A stretch of 64,000 nucleotides of DNA from assembly GCF_050279675.1 (NCBI RefSeq), contig NZ_JBNNUK010000002.1:266073-330072 (forward strand), given 5' to 3'. A program made the position numbers and the translations under genes. The stretch's first letter is position 1. Each line of letters starts with the position of its first letter. The DNA comes from Viridibacillus sp050279675 (GTDB taxonomy: Bacteria; Bacillota; Bacilli; Bacillales_A; Planococcaceae). Below the pieces are notes generated by a model. It had not been told where the DNA came from. It did no database searches and saw only the letters and a list, made by a program, of their open reading frames with translations. Shown in pieces: positions 27,009 to 35,642 of the stretch.

Positions 27009-28382
27009 TTATAAACATTCTTTAGCTTTTGCAATTTGAATTTTTACTTGCTCGAAACCAGTACCACCTAATGAGTGACGACGTTGCACAGCTGCTTCTG
27101 GTGCTAATACATCGTACACATCTGATTCGATTAAAGAGCTTGCTTCTTGCAAGTCTTCAATTGATAGGTCTAACAAGTAAATGCCACGTTGGATACAAAG
27201 GAATACAAGTTTCCCAGTAACCTCATGTGCTTCACGGAAAGGCATACCTTTTGTTGCTAAATAATCCGCAAGTTCTGTTGCATTAGAGAAATCTTGATGC
27301 ACCGCTTTATGCAATGTTTCTTTTGCAACGGTCATTGTACGAACCATTCCTTCGAAGATTTTAAGTGAGCCGACAATTGTATGCAATGTATCGAACATAC
27401 CCTCTTTATCTTCTTGCATGTCTTTGTTATAAGCTAATGGAATTCCCTTCAAGACAATTAGTAAGCCCATTAGATTACCGTAGACACGACCTGCTTTACC
27501 ACGGATTAATTCCGCCATATCAGGATTTTTCTTTTGTGGCATTATACTTGAACCTGTAGAGAACGCATCATCTAACTCGATGAATTTGAACTCCTCACTT
27601 GACCACAGAATGATTTCTTCAGCAAAGCGTGATAAGTGCGCCATTAAAAGTGAACCGTTACTTAAGAACTCAACGATGAAATCACGATCACTTACAGCGT
27701 CCATACTGTTTTGATAAACTGCAGAGAAACCAAGTAGCTCAGCACTCATTTCACGATCAATAGGGAAAGTCGTACCTGCAAGAGCACCTGCTCCTAGTGG
27801 TGAAATATCAGTACGTTTCAATGAATCTTGGAAGCGTTGTTTATCACGTTCTAGCATCCAGAAATACGTCATCAAATGATGTGCAAATGAGATTGGCTGC
27901 GCACGCTGTAAATGTGTGTAACCAGGTGCAAGTGTATCAATGTTATCTTCCGCTTGCGTAACAATTGCTTTTTGGAAAGCCTCTATTAAAGAAACTACCT
28001 CTTGCACACGTTTTTTAAGAAACAAGTGCATATCAGTTGCGACTTGGTCATTCCGACTACGGCCAGTATGTAATTTACCGCCAACTGGACCAACTAAATC
28101 GATTAGCATTTTCTCAAGATTTAAGTGAATATCTTCATTTGCAATTGAGAACTCAAGAGAGCCCTCAGTTGCTTTTTGTTGTAGTTGATGGAGACCATCT
28201 TTTATCGTGTTGACTTCATCTTGTGATAAAATGCCACAAGCACCAAGCATCGTAACATGAGCAATACTGCCTTCAAGATCTTCCGTTACAAGTTGTTGGT
28301 CAAACCCGATGGATGCTCCGAATTCATCTACCCATTGTTCAGCAGAATTTTGGAATCGTCCGCCCCATAGTTTACCACTCAT
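27009..28382 (-). CDS. argH: Argininosuccinate lyase
   Basis: Last step of arginine synthesis, splitting argininosuccinate into arginine and fumarate. The superfamily signature GSSIMPQKKNPDMAE is present (about 281-295), as are SRNDQVATD and TGRSRND-type N-terminal residues (KLHTGRSRNDQ). I start at the ATG at 28382 (457 residues, MSGKLWGGRF), which overlaps the TGA of argG by four bases; the extension to 28442 is argG sequence. Confidence 0.96.
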   Translation of the reverse strand: MSGKLWGGRFQNSAEQWVDEFGASIGFDQQLVTEDLEGSIAHVTMLGACGILSQDEVNTIKDGLHQLQQKATEGSLEFSIANEDIHLNLEKMLIDLVGPVGGKLHTGRSRNDQVATDMHLFLKKRVQEVVSLIEAFQKAIVTQAEDNIDTLAPGYTHLQRAQPISFAHHLMTYFWMLERDKQRFQDSLKRTDISPLGAGALAGTTFPIDREMSAELLGFSAVYQNSMDAVSDRDFIVEFLSNGSLLMAHLSRFAEEIILWSSEEFKFIELDDAFSTGSSIMPQKKNPDMAELIRGKAGRVYGNLMGLLIVLKGIPLAYNKDMQEDKEGMFDTLHTIVGSLKIFEGMVRTMTVAKETLHKAVHQDFSNATELADYLATKGMPFREAHEVTGKLVFLCIQRGIYLLDLSIEDLQEASSLIESDVYDVLAPEAAVQRRHSLGGTGFEQVKIQIAKAKECL

Positions 28383-29587
28383 GCTTGCACCTTCTTTTCT
28401 CCTTTGTTTACCATAGAGTTCACTTTTGTTGGAAGACCCCATAGTTCGATGAAACCTACTGCAGAAGCATGATCGAATTCATCATCTTTTGTATATGTTG
28501 CTAGTTTTTCGTCATATAGAGAGTTAGGAGATTTACGTCCTTCAACAATTGCATGACCTTTGAAAAGTTTTACACGAACTGTACCATTAACAAATTTTTG
28601 TGTTTCTTTTAAGAATGCTTCTAATGCAGTTCTTAATGGAGAGAACCATAAACCTTCATAGATAAGTTCGGTTAATTTTTTCTCAATTACTGGTTTGTAA
28701 TGAGCGATTTCTTTTACTAGAGTAATATCTTCTAATTCTTTATGAGCTAAAAGTAAAGTGTGTGCACCAGGAATTTCATATACTTCACGTGATTTAATAC
28801 CAACTAAACGGTTTTCAACGTGGTCGATACGGCCAACGCCATGTTTACCAGCTACTTCGTTTAATTTTAAGATTAAGTCAGCTAATTTATAAGAAACACC
28901 GTCAATTGCTACTGGAACACCTTGTTCGAATTCAATTTCGATAATATCAGCAGTATCTGGAGCATTTTCAAGAGAAACTGTTAACTCATATGCTTCTTCT
29001 GGTGGTGTAGCCCAAGGATCTTCTAAGATACCACATTCGTTAGCACGGCCCCATAAGTTTTGGTCGATTGAGAATGGTGAATCTAAAGAGATAGGAAGTG
29101 GAATATTCTTTGATTTTGCGTATTCAATTTCCTCTTCACGGCTCCAAGCCCATTCACGAACTGGTGCAAGAACTTCTAAATCTGGGTTTAATGCTTTAAT
29201 AGAAACTTCGAAACGAACTTGGTCATTTCCTTTACCAGTACAGCCATGTGCTACTGCAACTGCGCCTGTTTGTTCAGCAACTTCTACTAATTTTTTAGAA
29301 ATAAGTGGACGAGATAAAGCTGATACTAAAGGATATTTTTGTTCATACCAAGTGTGAGCTTGAAGTGAGATTAATGCGTATTCTTCAGCGAACTCGTCTT
29401 TAGCGTCGATCATGTAAGATTCAATCGCACCAACTTCTAATGCTTTCTTTTTCACGAAGTCTAAATCTTTACCTTCACCTACGTCTAAGCAACATGCTAC
29501 TACTTCGTAACCTTGATCGATTAACCATTGGATCGCAACTGATGTATCTAAACCGCCTGAATATGCAAGAACTACTTTTTTAGCCAT
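28379..29587 (-). CDS. argG: Argininosuccinate synthase
   Basis: ATP-dependent ligation of citrulline and aspartate. The PP-loop AYSGGLDTSVAIQWL is at the N terminus and GCTGKGNDQVRFE follows near 120. I start at the ATG at 29587 (402 residues, MAKKVVLAYSGG), with GGAGG eight bases upstream; the longer frame to 29689 runs through the promoter. Coupled to argH. Confidence 0.96.
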   Translation of the reverse strand: MAKKVVLAYSGGLDTSVAIQWLIDQGYEVVACCLDVGEGKDLDFVKKKALEVGAIESYMIDAKDEFAEEYALISLQAHTWYEQKYPLVSALSRPLISKKLVEVAEQTGAVAVAHGCTGKGNDQVRFEVSIKALNPDLEVLAPVREWAWSREEEIEYAKSKNIPLPISLDSPFSIDQNLWGRANECGILEDPWATPPEEAYELTVSLENAPDTADIIEIEFEQGVPVAIDGVSYKLADLILKLNEVAGKHGVGRIDHVENRLVGIKSREVYEIPGAHTLLLAHKELEDITLVKEIAHYKPVIEKKLTELIYEGLWFSPLRTALEAFLKETQKFVNGTVRVKLFKGHAIVEGRKSPNSLYDEKLATYTKDDEFDHASAVGFIELWGLPTKVNSMVNKGEKKVQA

Positions 29588-29622
29588 GTGACATTCCTCC
29601 ACGTTATGTATTTTTATACGAA

Positions 29623-29641
29623 TGCATTTTATATTTATGCA
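29623..29641. promoter_or_regulatory. Possible ArgR (ARG box-like) site at the argG promoter
   Basis: TGCAT and ATGCA arms flank an AT-rich 9-base centre, spanning the expected transcription start. Only the outer arms are symmetric and the spacing differs from the usual ARG box, so this is tentative. Confidence 0.35.
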
Positions 29642-29644
29642 CTT

Positions 29645-29673
29645 ATAATAGCATGGAATAAAAATGAATACAA
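29645..29673 (-). promoter_or_regulatory. Sigma-A promoter of argG-argH
   Basis: TTGTAT (-35) and TATTAT (-10) with a 17-base spacer on the minus strand, about 58 bases before the argG ATG. Confidence 0.65.
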
Positions 29674-29762
29674 GTGTATTTTCTTGCATTATTAAAAAAA
29701 TTAAAGTTTCTAAAAAATTCGTATATAACCTGCTTGGGCATTCAAAAACCCTTTATATATAT

Positions 29763-29808
29763 AAAAAAGAGCTATCCACAGTAGAATCCTCTACTAGAAT
29801 AGCCCTCT
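29763..29808 (-). terminator. Terminator of the MBL-SDR gene pair
   Basis: AGAGGGCTAT...AGTAGA and TCTACT...ATAGCTCT form a bulged long stem, followed by TTTTTT on the minus strand. It lies about 110 bases after the SDR stop. Confidence 0.75.
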
Positions 29809-29918
29809 CAACGAAAAAAACCAATTATACATTCTATGCAGTTTTTTTGTATAAAATATTATCTAAAAACTAATTTCATGAATGATAATTCACACACCAA
29901 TGTATATTCATAAGCATT

Positions 29919-30671
29919 TTACTTCTTATTAAAAAATCGCTTCCCTAATTTTTCTACTAGGGAAGGTGCTACCGCATAAAGTTTACTTGAAATAGCCATA
30001 TACGACGGTAAATTGACTTCTCTAACATTACGTCCAATTGTTTTAACCGTCGCTACAGCTACTTGCTCTGGTGTTAATAAAACATTTTTCATTGCATCAC
30101 GATATGTAGCAGTTTGATCTGCAAGGTCCAAGAAAGGCGTATCAATTGGTCCTGGATGGATAGTTGTCACCTGAATATTAAACGGCGCAAGCTCCATACG
30201 AAGTGCATTTGTAAAGCCTATGATTGCATGTTTTGTCGCTGCATAGACTGATGCTTTCGGTGTGGCTACCTTCCCTGCTTGTGAGCCAATGAAAACAAAT
30301 TGACCTCTTTGACGTTCTATCATTTGTTGTGATAACGCCTTTGTCAGAATGATAGGTGCTTGAATATTCACGTGAAGCATTTGTTCTATTTCAGCATCCG
30401 TTAAGTCTGTTGCAAAAGCAAACGTTCCAACTCCAGCAGAGAATATGGCAGTATCAATTGGGGGTAATTTTTTTACTAAAGCATGATTTCCCTCTATTGT
30501 AGATAGATCAGCTTGAATCGTTTGAATATTTGGAGCAGTAAAAGCCTGCAAAGCTACTTTCGAACGCCCAGTTGCAATGATTGTATGCCCCTGAGTCGCA
30601 AGAATGTCTACTATACACTTACCAACTCCACTTGTCGCTCCTGTTACGAGAATGGTTTTATGCTTGTTCAT
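29919..30671 (-). CDS. Short-chain dehydrogenase/reductase
   Basis: Classical SDR of 250 residues: cofactor motif TGATSGVGK, catalytic Ser in FVFIGSQAGKVA, and YAATKHAI (YxxxK). The basic residue after TGRS suggests NADP. I start at the ATG at 30671 (MNKHKTILVTG), which overlaps the end of the metallo-hydrolase gene by 14 bases; the ATG at 30692 is also in frame. Substrate unknown. Confidence 0.85.
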   Translation of the reverse strand: MNKHKTILVTGATSGVGKCIVDILATQGHTIIATGRSKVALQAFTAPNIQTIQADLSTIEGNHALVKKLPPIDTAIFSAGVGTFAFATDLTDAEIEQMLHVNIQAPIILTKALSQQMIERQRGQFVFIGSQAGKVATPKASVYAATKHAIIGFTNALRMELAPFNIQVTTIHPGPIDTPFLDLADQTATYRDAMKNVLLTPEQVAVATVKTIGRNVREVNLPSYMAISSKLYAVAPSLVEKLGKRFFNKK

Positions 30672-31602
30672 AAAGATAAACGCCCTTGTCATTCATCTTC
30701 TCTTTAACTAGCCCTTCATCAATTAAGTAGTCTAACTGACCGATTGTTTCCGATAAAGTTAAACCTAATTCTTTCTCATAAGCATATGGGAACAGTTCAA
30801 TATTCAGTTCAAACGTAGTTTTCGGACCACCTTCTAACATTTCGTATACTTTCATCGCACGCTTGTGCTGTTTTTCAAGTCTTTCCTTCACTAATTCATG
30901 TACATTTCGAATATCTTCTCCATGGCCGCTATAGAGGACATCAATCGGTAAAGTTAATAACTTTTTCAATGAAGCATTTTGCTGTAATAGTGATTTTGCA
31001 CGGTTCGCCTTAAGATTAAGCGGTGGTTCAATTAATGGATTAGATGATACATGTCCAATCAGTAAATCCCCACCAATCATCGCCTTTTTCTCTTCCTGCC
31101 AAAAAGCTAAATGACTTTGAGCATGTCCTAATGTTTCCATCGCAATAAGACCTGGATGACCTGGTACTTCGTCTCCGTCATGTAAAATGGAGGTTAATGG
31201 GCGTGTCCCTACAAAATCCGTTGACCTTGTCATTTTCTTTACCCAATAAAAATATTCTTCAGGCACACCTTCTTCTTTTAAACGTTCCGTATAAAAATCG
31301 AAATGTGAAGCAAGAAATACTGGATCTCTGCGTAGCCAAGCATCGTTGTATACATGACCTAACACTTTTGCATTTGGAAATGCATCAACTAACCCCATAT
31401 GATCTGGATGATGATGCGTTAAAATGACTTGTTCTATATCTTCAAAGCGATAGCCCGCTTCTTTTAAACCCAATTCTAATGCCTCATACGCTTCGGGCGT
31501 TTTCGTACCTACATCAAAAATTGATAATGCGTCCCCTTTTAATAAATAGGAATTTACAGTCCCTACTGCAAATGGCGTTGGTGTAATAATCTTATGAAAC
31601 AT
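30658..31602 (-). CDS. MBL-fold metallo-hydrolase
   Basis: Beta-lactamase-fold hydrolase, 314 residues. The metal motif is LTHHHPDHMGLVD (HxHxDH), with later ligands in LGHAQSHLAFW and YSGHGEDI. A C-terminal helical domain with winged-helix character (LDYLIDEGLVKEK) resembles RNase Z-like and LACTB2-like proteins. Cotranscribed with the overlapping SDR gene. Substrate unknown. Confidence 0.85.
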   Translation of the reverse strand: MFHKIITPTPFAVGTVNSYLLKGDALSIFDVGTKTPEAYEALELGLKEAGYRFEDIEQVILTHHHPDHMGLVDAFPNAKVLGHVYNDAWLRRDPVFLASHFDFYTERLKEEGVPEEYFYWVKKMTRSTDFVGTRPLTSILHDGDEVPGHPGLIAMETLGHAQSHLAFWQEEKKAMIGGDLLIGHVSSNPLIEPPLNLKANRAKSLLQQNASLKKLLTLPIDVLYSGHGEDIRNVHELVKERLEKQHKRAMKVYEMLEGGPKTTFELNIELFPYAYEKELGLTLSETIGQLDYLIDEGLVKEKMNDKGVYLYEQA

Positions 31603-31679
31603 TTCAAAAACCCCCTACAAAAATGAATAGCTATTCACCTCATTGTACAAGATAAGCTTGAAATCGTCACCTAATAATG

Positions 31680-31708
31680 TTGACAAAAAAATGTTAAGAC
31701 ACTATACT
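31680..31708 (+). promoter_or_regulatory. Sigma-A promoter of the proC T-box transcript
   Basis: Consensus TTGACA, 17-base spacer, TATACT. The transcript would start about 31715, just before stem I. Confidence 0.85.
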
Positions 31709-31714
31709 TGCAAT

Positions 31715-31965
31715 CACATACAAAAAAGCGTAGATGAAGAATAGTACAAATATTGATGGTGTAAAGAGAGTGTGATCACCGGCTGCAAGTCACATAACCC
31801 GCTCAATATTTAGAACCTACTTCTGAGCTGCTATGAAAACATAGCCGTCCCTTAGCGATAATAAGGAGTGAGAGTTGTGCTAAACTATTTTAGCAAAACA
31901 AGGTGGTACCGCGGAAACATGCGTTTTCGTCCTTTTATATAAGGATGGGAAGGCTTTTTTTATTG
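31715..31965 (+). promoter_or_regulatory. T-box leader of proC, proline (CCU) specifier
   Basis: The T-box sequence AAGGTGGTACCGCG is at 31900-31913, stem I has AAGAGAGTGTG (about 31764), and the terminator hairpin (TCCTT, ATATAA, AAGGATGGGAAGGC) runs into T7 about 20 bases before the ribosome binding site. In the specifier loop GAACCTACTTCTGAG the codon is CCT (31816-31818), proline, which matches the gene it controls. It would read through when tRNA-Pro is uncharged. Confidence 0.93.
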
Positions 31966-31987
31966 AAAAAAACAGGAGGCGACAATT

Positions 31988-32797
31988 ATGAAAACAATTG
32001 TATTTGCTGGTGCAGGTTCAATGGCTGAAGCTATGATTCAAGGTTGGGTTAAAGAAGGTGTCGTATCACCCAATAGCATTCATATTATGAATAAGTCCGA
32101 TCGTCAAAAACTGAATCGTATCGCTGATGCGTATGGCGTACAAATTGTTTCTGACAGTCGCGAAGTTGTAAAAGTTGCAGATTGCATTATTTTAGCTATG
32201 AAACCGAAAGACGTTATAAAAGGAATGGAAGTTTTAGCCCCACTTCTTCAAGAACATACAGCTGTCTTATCCGTTGTTGCAGGTATTTCCATTGCAACGA
32301 TTGAAAATAGTTTAGGGAAACGACCAATTGCTCGCGTTATGCCAAACACATCAGCTACAATAGGCATGTCAGCAAGTGGCGTATCATTTAATGAACAAAT
32401 CGATGCAAATTTAAAACAAGAATTTATGACAATGTTAGAAGCAATAGGAACCGTAATAGAAGTCGAAGAAGATAAACTACATGCAGTAACAGCTGTCTCC
32501 GGCAGTGGTCCAGCATACTTATACTATCTAGTAGAAGCATTCGAACAAGCTGGTATTAAGTACGGTCTATCACGTGAAATCGTACGCTCACTTGCCATTC
32601 AAACGATCGCAGGTGCAGCCGAAATGCTAAAACAATCTACAGAAGAACCAACGGAGCTACGTAGAAAAGTAACAAGCCCAGGTGGCACTACTGAAGCTGG
32701 CATTAAAGCATTAGAAGAAAATCACTTCAAAGACGCGATTATGGCATGCATTCATGACGCTGAAGCGAAATCACGCGAATTAGCAAAAAGTGAGTAA
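31988..32797 (+). CDS. proC: Pyrroline-5-carboxylate reductase
   Basis: Last step of proline synthesis, NAD(P)H reduction of pyrroline-5-carboxylate. Rossmann motif FAGAGSMAEAMIQGW at the N terminus, VAGISIATIE, then SGSGPAYLYYLVEA and VTSPGGTTEAGI, the family signature. 269 residues, AGGAGG ribosome binding site. It is under a proline T-box, so it belongs to the anabolic (proI-like) class. Confidence 0.96.
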   Translation: MKTIVFAGAGSMAEAMIQGWVKEGVVSPNSIHIMNKSDRQKLNRIADAYGVQIVSDSREVVKVADCIILAMKPKDVIKGMEVLAPLLQEHTAVLSVVAGISIATIENSLGKRPIARVMPNTSATIGMSASGVSFNEQIDANLKQEFMTMLEAIGTVIEVEEDKLHAVTAVSGSGPAYLYYLVEAFEQAGIKYGLSREIVRSLAIQTIAGAAEMLKQSTEEPTELRRKVTSPGGTTEAGIKALEENHFKDAIMACIHDAEAKSRELAKSE

Positions 32798-32810
32798 ATG
32801 CTCAAAAGAA

Positions 32811-32855
32811 ACCCTGAAAAAGCATCGATTTTCCATGCATTTTCAAGGTTTTTTT
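32811..32855 (+). terminator. Terminator of proC
   Basis: ACCCTGAAAA...GCAT pairs with ATGC...TTTTCAAGGT and runs into T7. Confidence 0.8.
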
Positions 32856-33046
32856 ATCAAAAATCAAATTAACTTACCTTGCTATGATGACAATTCCCTT
32901 CAGCAAGAACCTTCAAAACATTTAAGCAATATTAAGCAAAAAATAATTAATGTAGGTTTGAAAAGAAGTCATACTGTCTAAAATCAACTAATTAGCAACT
33001 ACTTTTAATACCTTCTCATAATTACATCCTTTCAAAAGAGAACTAT

Positions 33047-33105
33047 ACTATCCCAAGTCAATGTGCTAACTTTTTTTAGCATACCGACTTAGGATAGTTT
33101 TTTGT
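33047..33105 (+). terminator. Second, orphan terminator-like hairpin after proC
   Basis: ACTATCCCAAGTC pairs with GACTTAGGATAGT and an inner GCTAA/TTAGC stem, then TTTTTT on the plus strand. No gene lies between this and the proC terminator; 32856-33046 holds only a weak 63-residue frame that I reject. Confidence 0.6.
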
Positions 33106-33214
33106 GTTTATAATTATTGAACTTGTCATTGTTTTTAAGGCACAGCATGATAATTGTATAGGTTAGTTCTTGCCAACATTAGTAATTTAGTTCAATATCA
33201 ATTTGTTCAACAAA

Positions 33215-33610
33215 TTATTCTTTAGATAGAATACCTGTTGTATCGATCCGTTTTTTGTTCAGACTTTTAGCAAATTTAATTGCCATCAATTGAGGGATTA
33301 AATTCAATACACTTACTACTACTAATAAGCGAATTGAACCAATGGGCTTAAAATATCCATCCCACGAGTCAATATTTATCATCTTACTGTTGAAATAATA
33401 CGAAATAAAAAATGATACAGCATTCCCTATGAACACGGTTCTTGAGTTATTAGTCATGCCTCCAAAAAAAGCTAATATTATTGAAATAACAAGCAACAAT
33501 AAATAACCATTCATTGAGCTTTCATTATAGTCTTGAGACATAGAAAAATATACATAGGGAAAACTAAATAAACAGATGATTAAACTATATACTACTACTT
33601 TTTTCATCAT
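33215..33610 (-). CDS. Hypothetical four-span membrane protein
   Basis: A 131-residue integral membrane protein with spans at about 4-22, 33-50, 58-74 and 95-113 and a basic C-terminal tail ending SLNKKRIDTTGILSKE. I start at the first of two adjacent ATGs (33610), with AGGAGG upstream; the frame to 33655 has no start signal. I do not recognise a family. Monocistronic. Confidence 0.65.
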   Translation of the reverse strand: MMKKVVVYSLIICLFSFPYVYFSMSQDYNESSMNGYLLLLVISIILAFFGGMTNNSRTVFIGNAVSFFISYYFNSKMINIDSWDGYFKPIGSIRLLVVVSVLNLIPQLMAIKFAKSLNKKRIDTTGILSKE

Positions 33611-33653
33611 TAATATCCTCCTAGAGATTGCGTTCAAACTATTTCGAAAAAGC

Positions 33654-33697
33654 AAAACACCCTTATAGTGAAATATTACACTATAAGGGCGTTTTAT
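33654..33697 (-). terminator. Terminator of the GNAT gene
   Basis: AAAACGCCCTTATAGTG pairs with CACTATAAGGGTGTTTT around an 8-base loop; the minus strand continues GCTTTTTC. It could work in both directions. Confidence 0.75.
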
Positions 33698-33720
33698 TTA
33701 AATGGATATCGCAAAGTAGT

Positions 33721-34206
33721 TTACAGTTTTTTACTCATGTTATACCAAACTTCCCCACCATGCACTGATTTAGAAATGCCATCATTATTGTAGCCTTGCT
33801 TTTCGTAATAGCCGATTAATTCTTCTTTACAGGTTAAAGTAATTGTCTCACGCTTGCTAGTTGCTGCTTCTTTCTCAAGATGCACGAGTAATGCTGAAGC
33901 AATTCCTTGATTTTGGTATTCTGGGGATACTGCTAAGCCTAATATACTTTGATATCCACCAGTTGTTGGGTTTTGCTTTATTGCACTGAATAAGTCATCG
34001 GTTATTTCAGGTCGTTCAATCACAGGACCATTTATCAAACCAACAATTATTCCTTCTACTTCCGCTACATAAAAGCTGTCAGAAATCAATTGAATTCGAT
34101 TTTCGAATGCTACTTCTGTTGCTGCTTCTTCTTTTGAAAAACACAGATTTTCAATCGTCACAAGTTCAGGTAAATCTTCTAATTTCACATTGCGTATTTT
34201 CAGCAT
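33721..34206 (-). CDS. GNAT family N-acetyltransferase
   Basis: A 161-residue GNAT protein. The acetyl-CoA loop is in VSPEYQNQGIASALLVHLEK (Q-x-x-G-x-A), and LTCKEELIGYYEKQGYNNDG is the typical strand 6-7 region. I start at the ATG at 34206 (MLKIRNVKLEDL), preceded by GGAGGGG. Similar proteins act on small amines; the substrate here is unknown. Confidence 0.85.
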   Translation of the reverse strand: MLKIRNVKLEDLPELVTIENLCFSKEEAATEVAFENRIQLISDSFYVAEVEGIIVGLINGPVIERPEITDDLFSAIKQNPTTGGYQSILGLAVSPEYQNQGIASALLVHLEKEAATSKRETITLTCKEELIGYYEKQGYNNDGISKSVHGGEVWYNMSKKL

Positions 34207-34454
34207 ATTATTTTCCCCTCCAAAGTCCCAAAAATTCATCAAATAGGTTTAATCCACTTATATTAATAACACTTTCTTTAATCTATTATAAAGTTCAGAT
34301 TTTGAAAAGAAAGAATTTTCACTAGTACAATTATCGTTAAGTTCATTGAAGTAGAAATTCACCCCTTTTACATTTTTATTTAAACCACTATAACATTACA
34401 AATGAAACTCTTTGGTGTACCTAAGTCTTTTTAATAAACCAATCCCTACTATTT

Positions 34455-34463
34455 TGCTATAAT
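34455..34463 (+). promoter_or_regulatory. Extended -10 promoter of namA
   Basis: TTGCTATAAT gives a TGn-TATAAT extended -10 element with no clear -35 box, 34 bases upstream of the ATG. Confidence 0.5.
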
Positions 34464-34496
34464 ATAGGCAACAAGAGAATTGGAGTGATTTCATTC

Positions 34497-35516
34497 ATGG
34501 CAAAATTATTTAAAAATTATAAAATAGGTAATTTAACGCTTAAAAATCGCATCGTAATGTCTCCCATGTGTATGTATGAATGTCATAATAGAGACGGCCT
34601 TGTTCAAGGCTTCCATAAAATTCACTATGCAACAAGAGCGGTTGGGCAAGTAGGATTGATTATTGTCGAAGCAACTGCCGTGCAGCCAGAAGGTCGTATT
34701 TCCCCACAAGACCTTGGCATTTGGAGTGACGAGCATACTGCTGGTCTTACTGAATTGAATCGCTTAATGCATGATGCAGGTTCCAAAACTGGTATTCAAT
34801 TAGCACATGCAGGACGTAAGGCTGATCTTGAAAGTGATATTTATGCACCTTCTGCAATTGCCTTTAGTGAGAATTACAAAACACCGATTGAAATGACAAC
34901 CGATGATATAAAAAACACAGTAGACGCTTTCAATAAAGCTGCTATCCGATCAAAAGAAGCTGGCTTTGATGTAATTGAACTGCATGGTGCCCATGGCTAT
35001 TTAATCAATGAATTTTTATCCCCTCTGTCAAATAAACGTACAGATGAATACGGCGGCTCAGTAGAAAACCGCTATCGTTTTTTACGTGAAATAATTACTG
35101 CTGTGAAAGAAGTATTTGAAGGTCCTCTATTTGTTCGTATTTCTGCGAAAGATTATGCAGACGGTGGAATGGAACCTGTCGATTATATTACGATGACAAA
35201 ATGGATGAAAGAACAAGGTGTCGATTTAGTGGATGTTAGTTCTGGTGCGGTCGTGCATGCAAGAATTCCAGTATTCCCAGGTTATCAAGTACCATTTGCT
35301 GAGACCATCAAGCATGAAACACCGATTCCAACAGGAGCAGTGGGTCTGATCACTTCCCCAGTACAAGCTGAAGAAATTCTGCAAAATAACAGAGCAGATC
35401 TAATCTTCATGGCAAGAGAATTACTGCGAAATCCATATTGGGCTTACCAAGCTGCCAAAGAATTAGGCGTAGATATTGAAGCTATAAACGATTCATATAA
35501 ACGAGGTTGGAAATAA
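34497..35516 (+). CDS. namA: NADPH dehydrogenase NamA (YqjM-type old yellow enzyme)
   Basis: FMN-dependent ene-reductase acting on activated alkenes and nitro compounds, associated with oxidative stress in B. subtilis. The 339-residue TIM barrel shows NRIVMSPMCMYECH with the flavin-tuning Cys, IQLAHAGRKAD, and the OYE signature HGAHGYLINEFLSPLSNKR followed by EYGGSVENR. I start at ATG 34497 (MAKLFKNYKIGN). Confidence 0.93.
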   Translation: MAKLFKNYKIGNLTLKNRIVMSPMCMYECHNRDGLVQGFHKIHYATRAVGQVGLIIVEATAVQPEGRISPQDLGIWSDEHTAGLTELNRLMHDAGSKTGIQLAHAGRKADLESDIYAPSAIAFSENYKTPIEMTTDDIKNTVDAFNKAAIRSKEAGFDVIELHGAHGYLINEFLSPLSNKRTDEYGGSVENRYRFLREIITAVKEVFEGPLFVRISAKDYADGGMEPVDYITMTKWMKEQGVDLVDVSSGAVVHARIPVFPGYQVPFAETIKHETPIPTGAVGLITSPVQAEEILQNNRADLIFMARELLRNPYWAYQAAKELGVDIEAINDSYKRGWK

Positions 35517-35537
35517 GTTCTTACTTGAAAATAAATA

Positions 35538-35590
35538 AACCTACATGATGAGTGAGTGTAACTACCCTAATCATCATGTAGGTTATTTTT
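35538..35590 (+). terminator. Terminator of namA
   Basis: AACCTACATGATGA pairs with TCATCATGTAGGTT over a 19-base loop, followed by ATTTTTAT. Confidence 0.8.
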
Positions 35591-35642
35591 ATAAAGCTTC
35601 TACTTTTTCGATTTATTCCATAACGTTAACTAAAATAGTCTC

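Noticed and set aside
29664..29873. 69-residue plus-strand frame upstream of argG
   Set aside because: It lies over the argG promoter and the SDR terminator on the other strand.
30672..30692. Earlier ATG for the SDR gene
   Set aside because: It lies inside the last codons of the metallo-hydrolase gene; the ATG at 30671 gives the normal SDR N terminus, though the upstream codon cannot be fully excluded.
32790..32981. 63-residue frame after proC
   Set aside because: It starts inside the end of proC and runs through the proC terminator hairpin.
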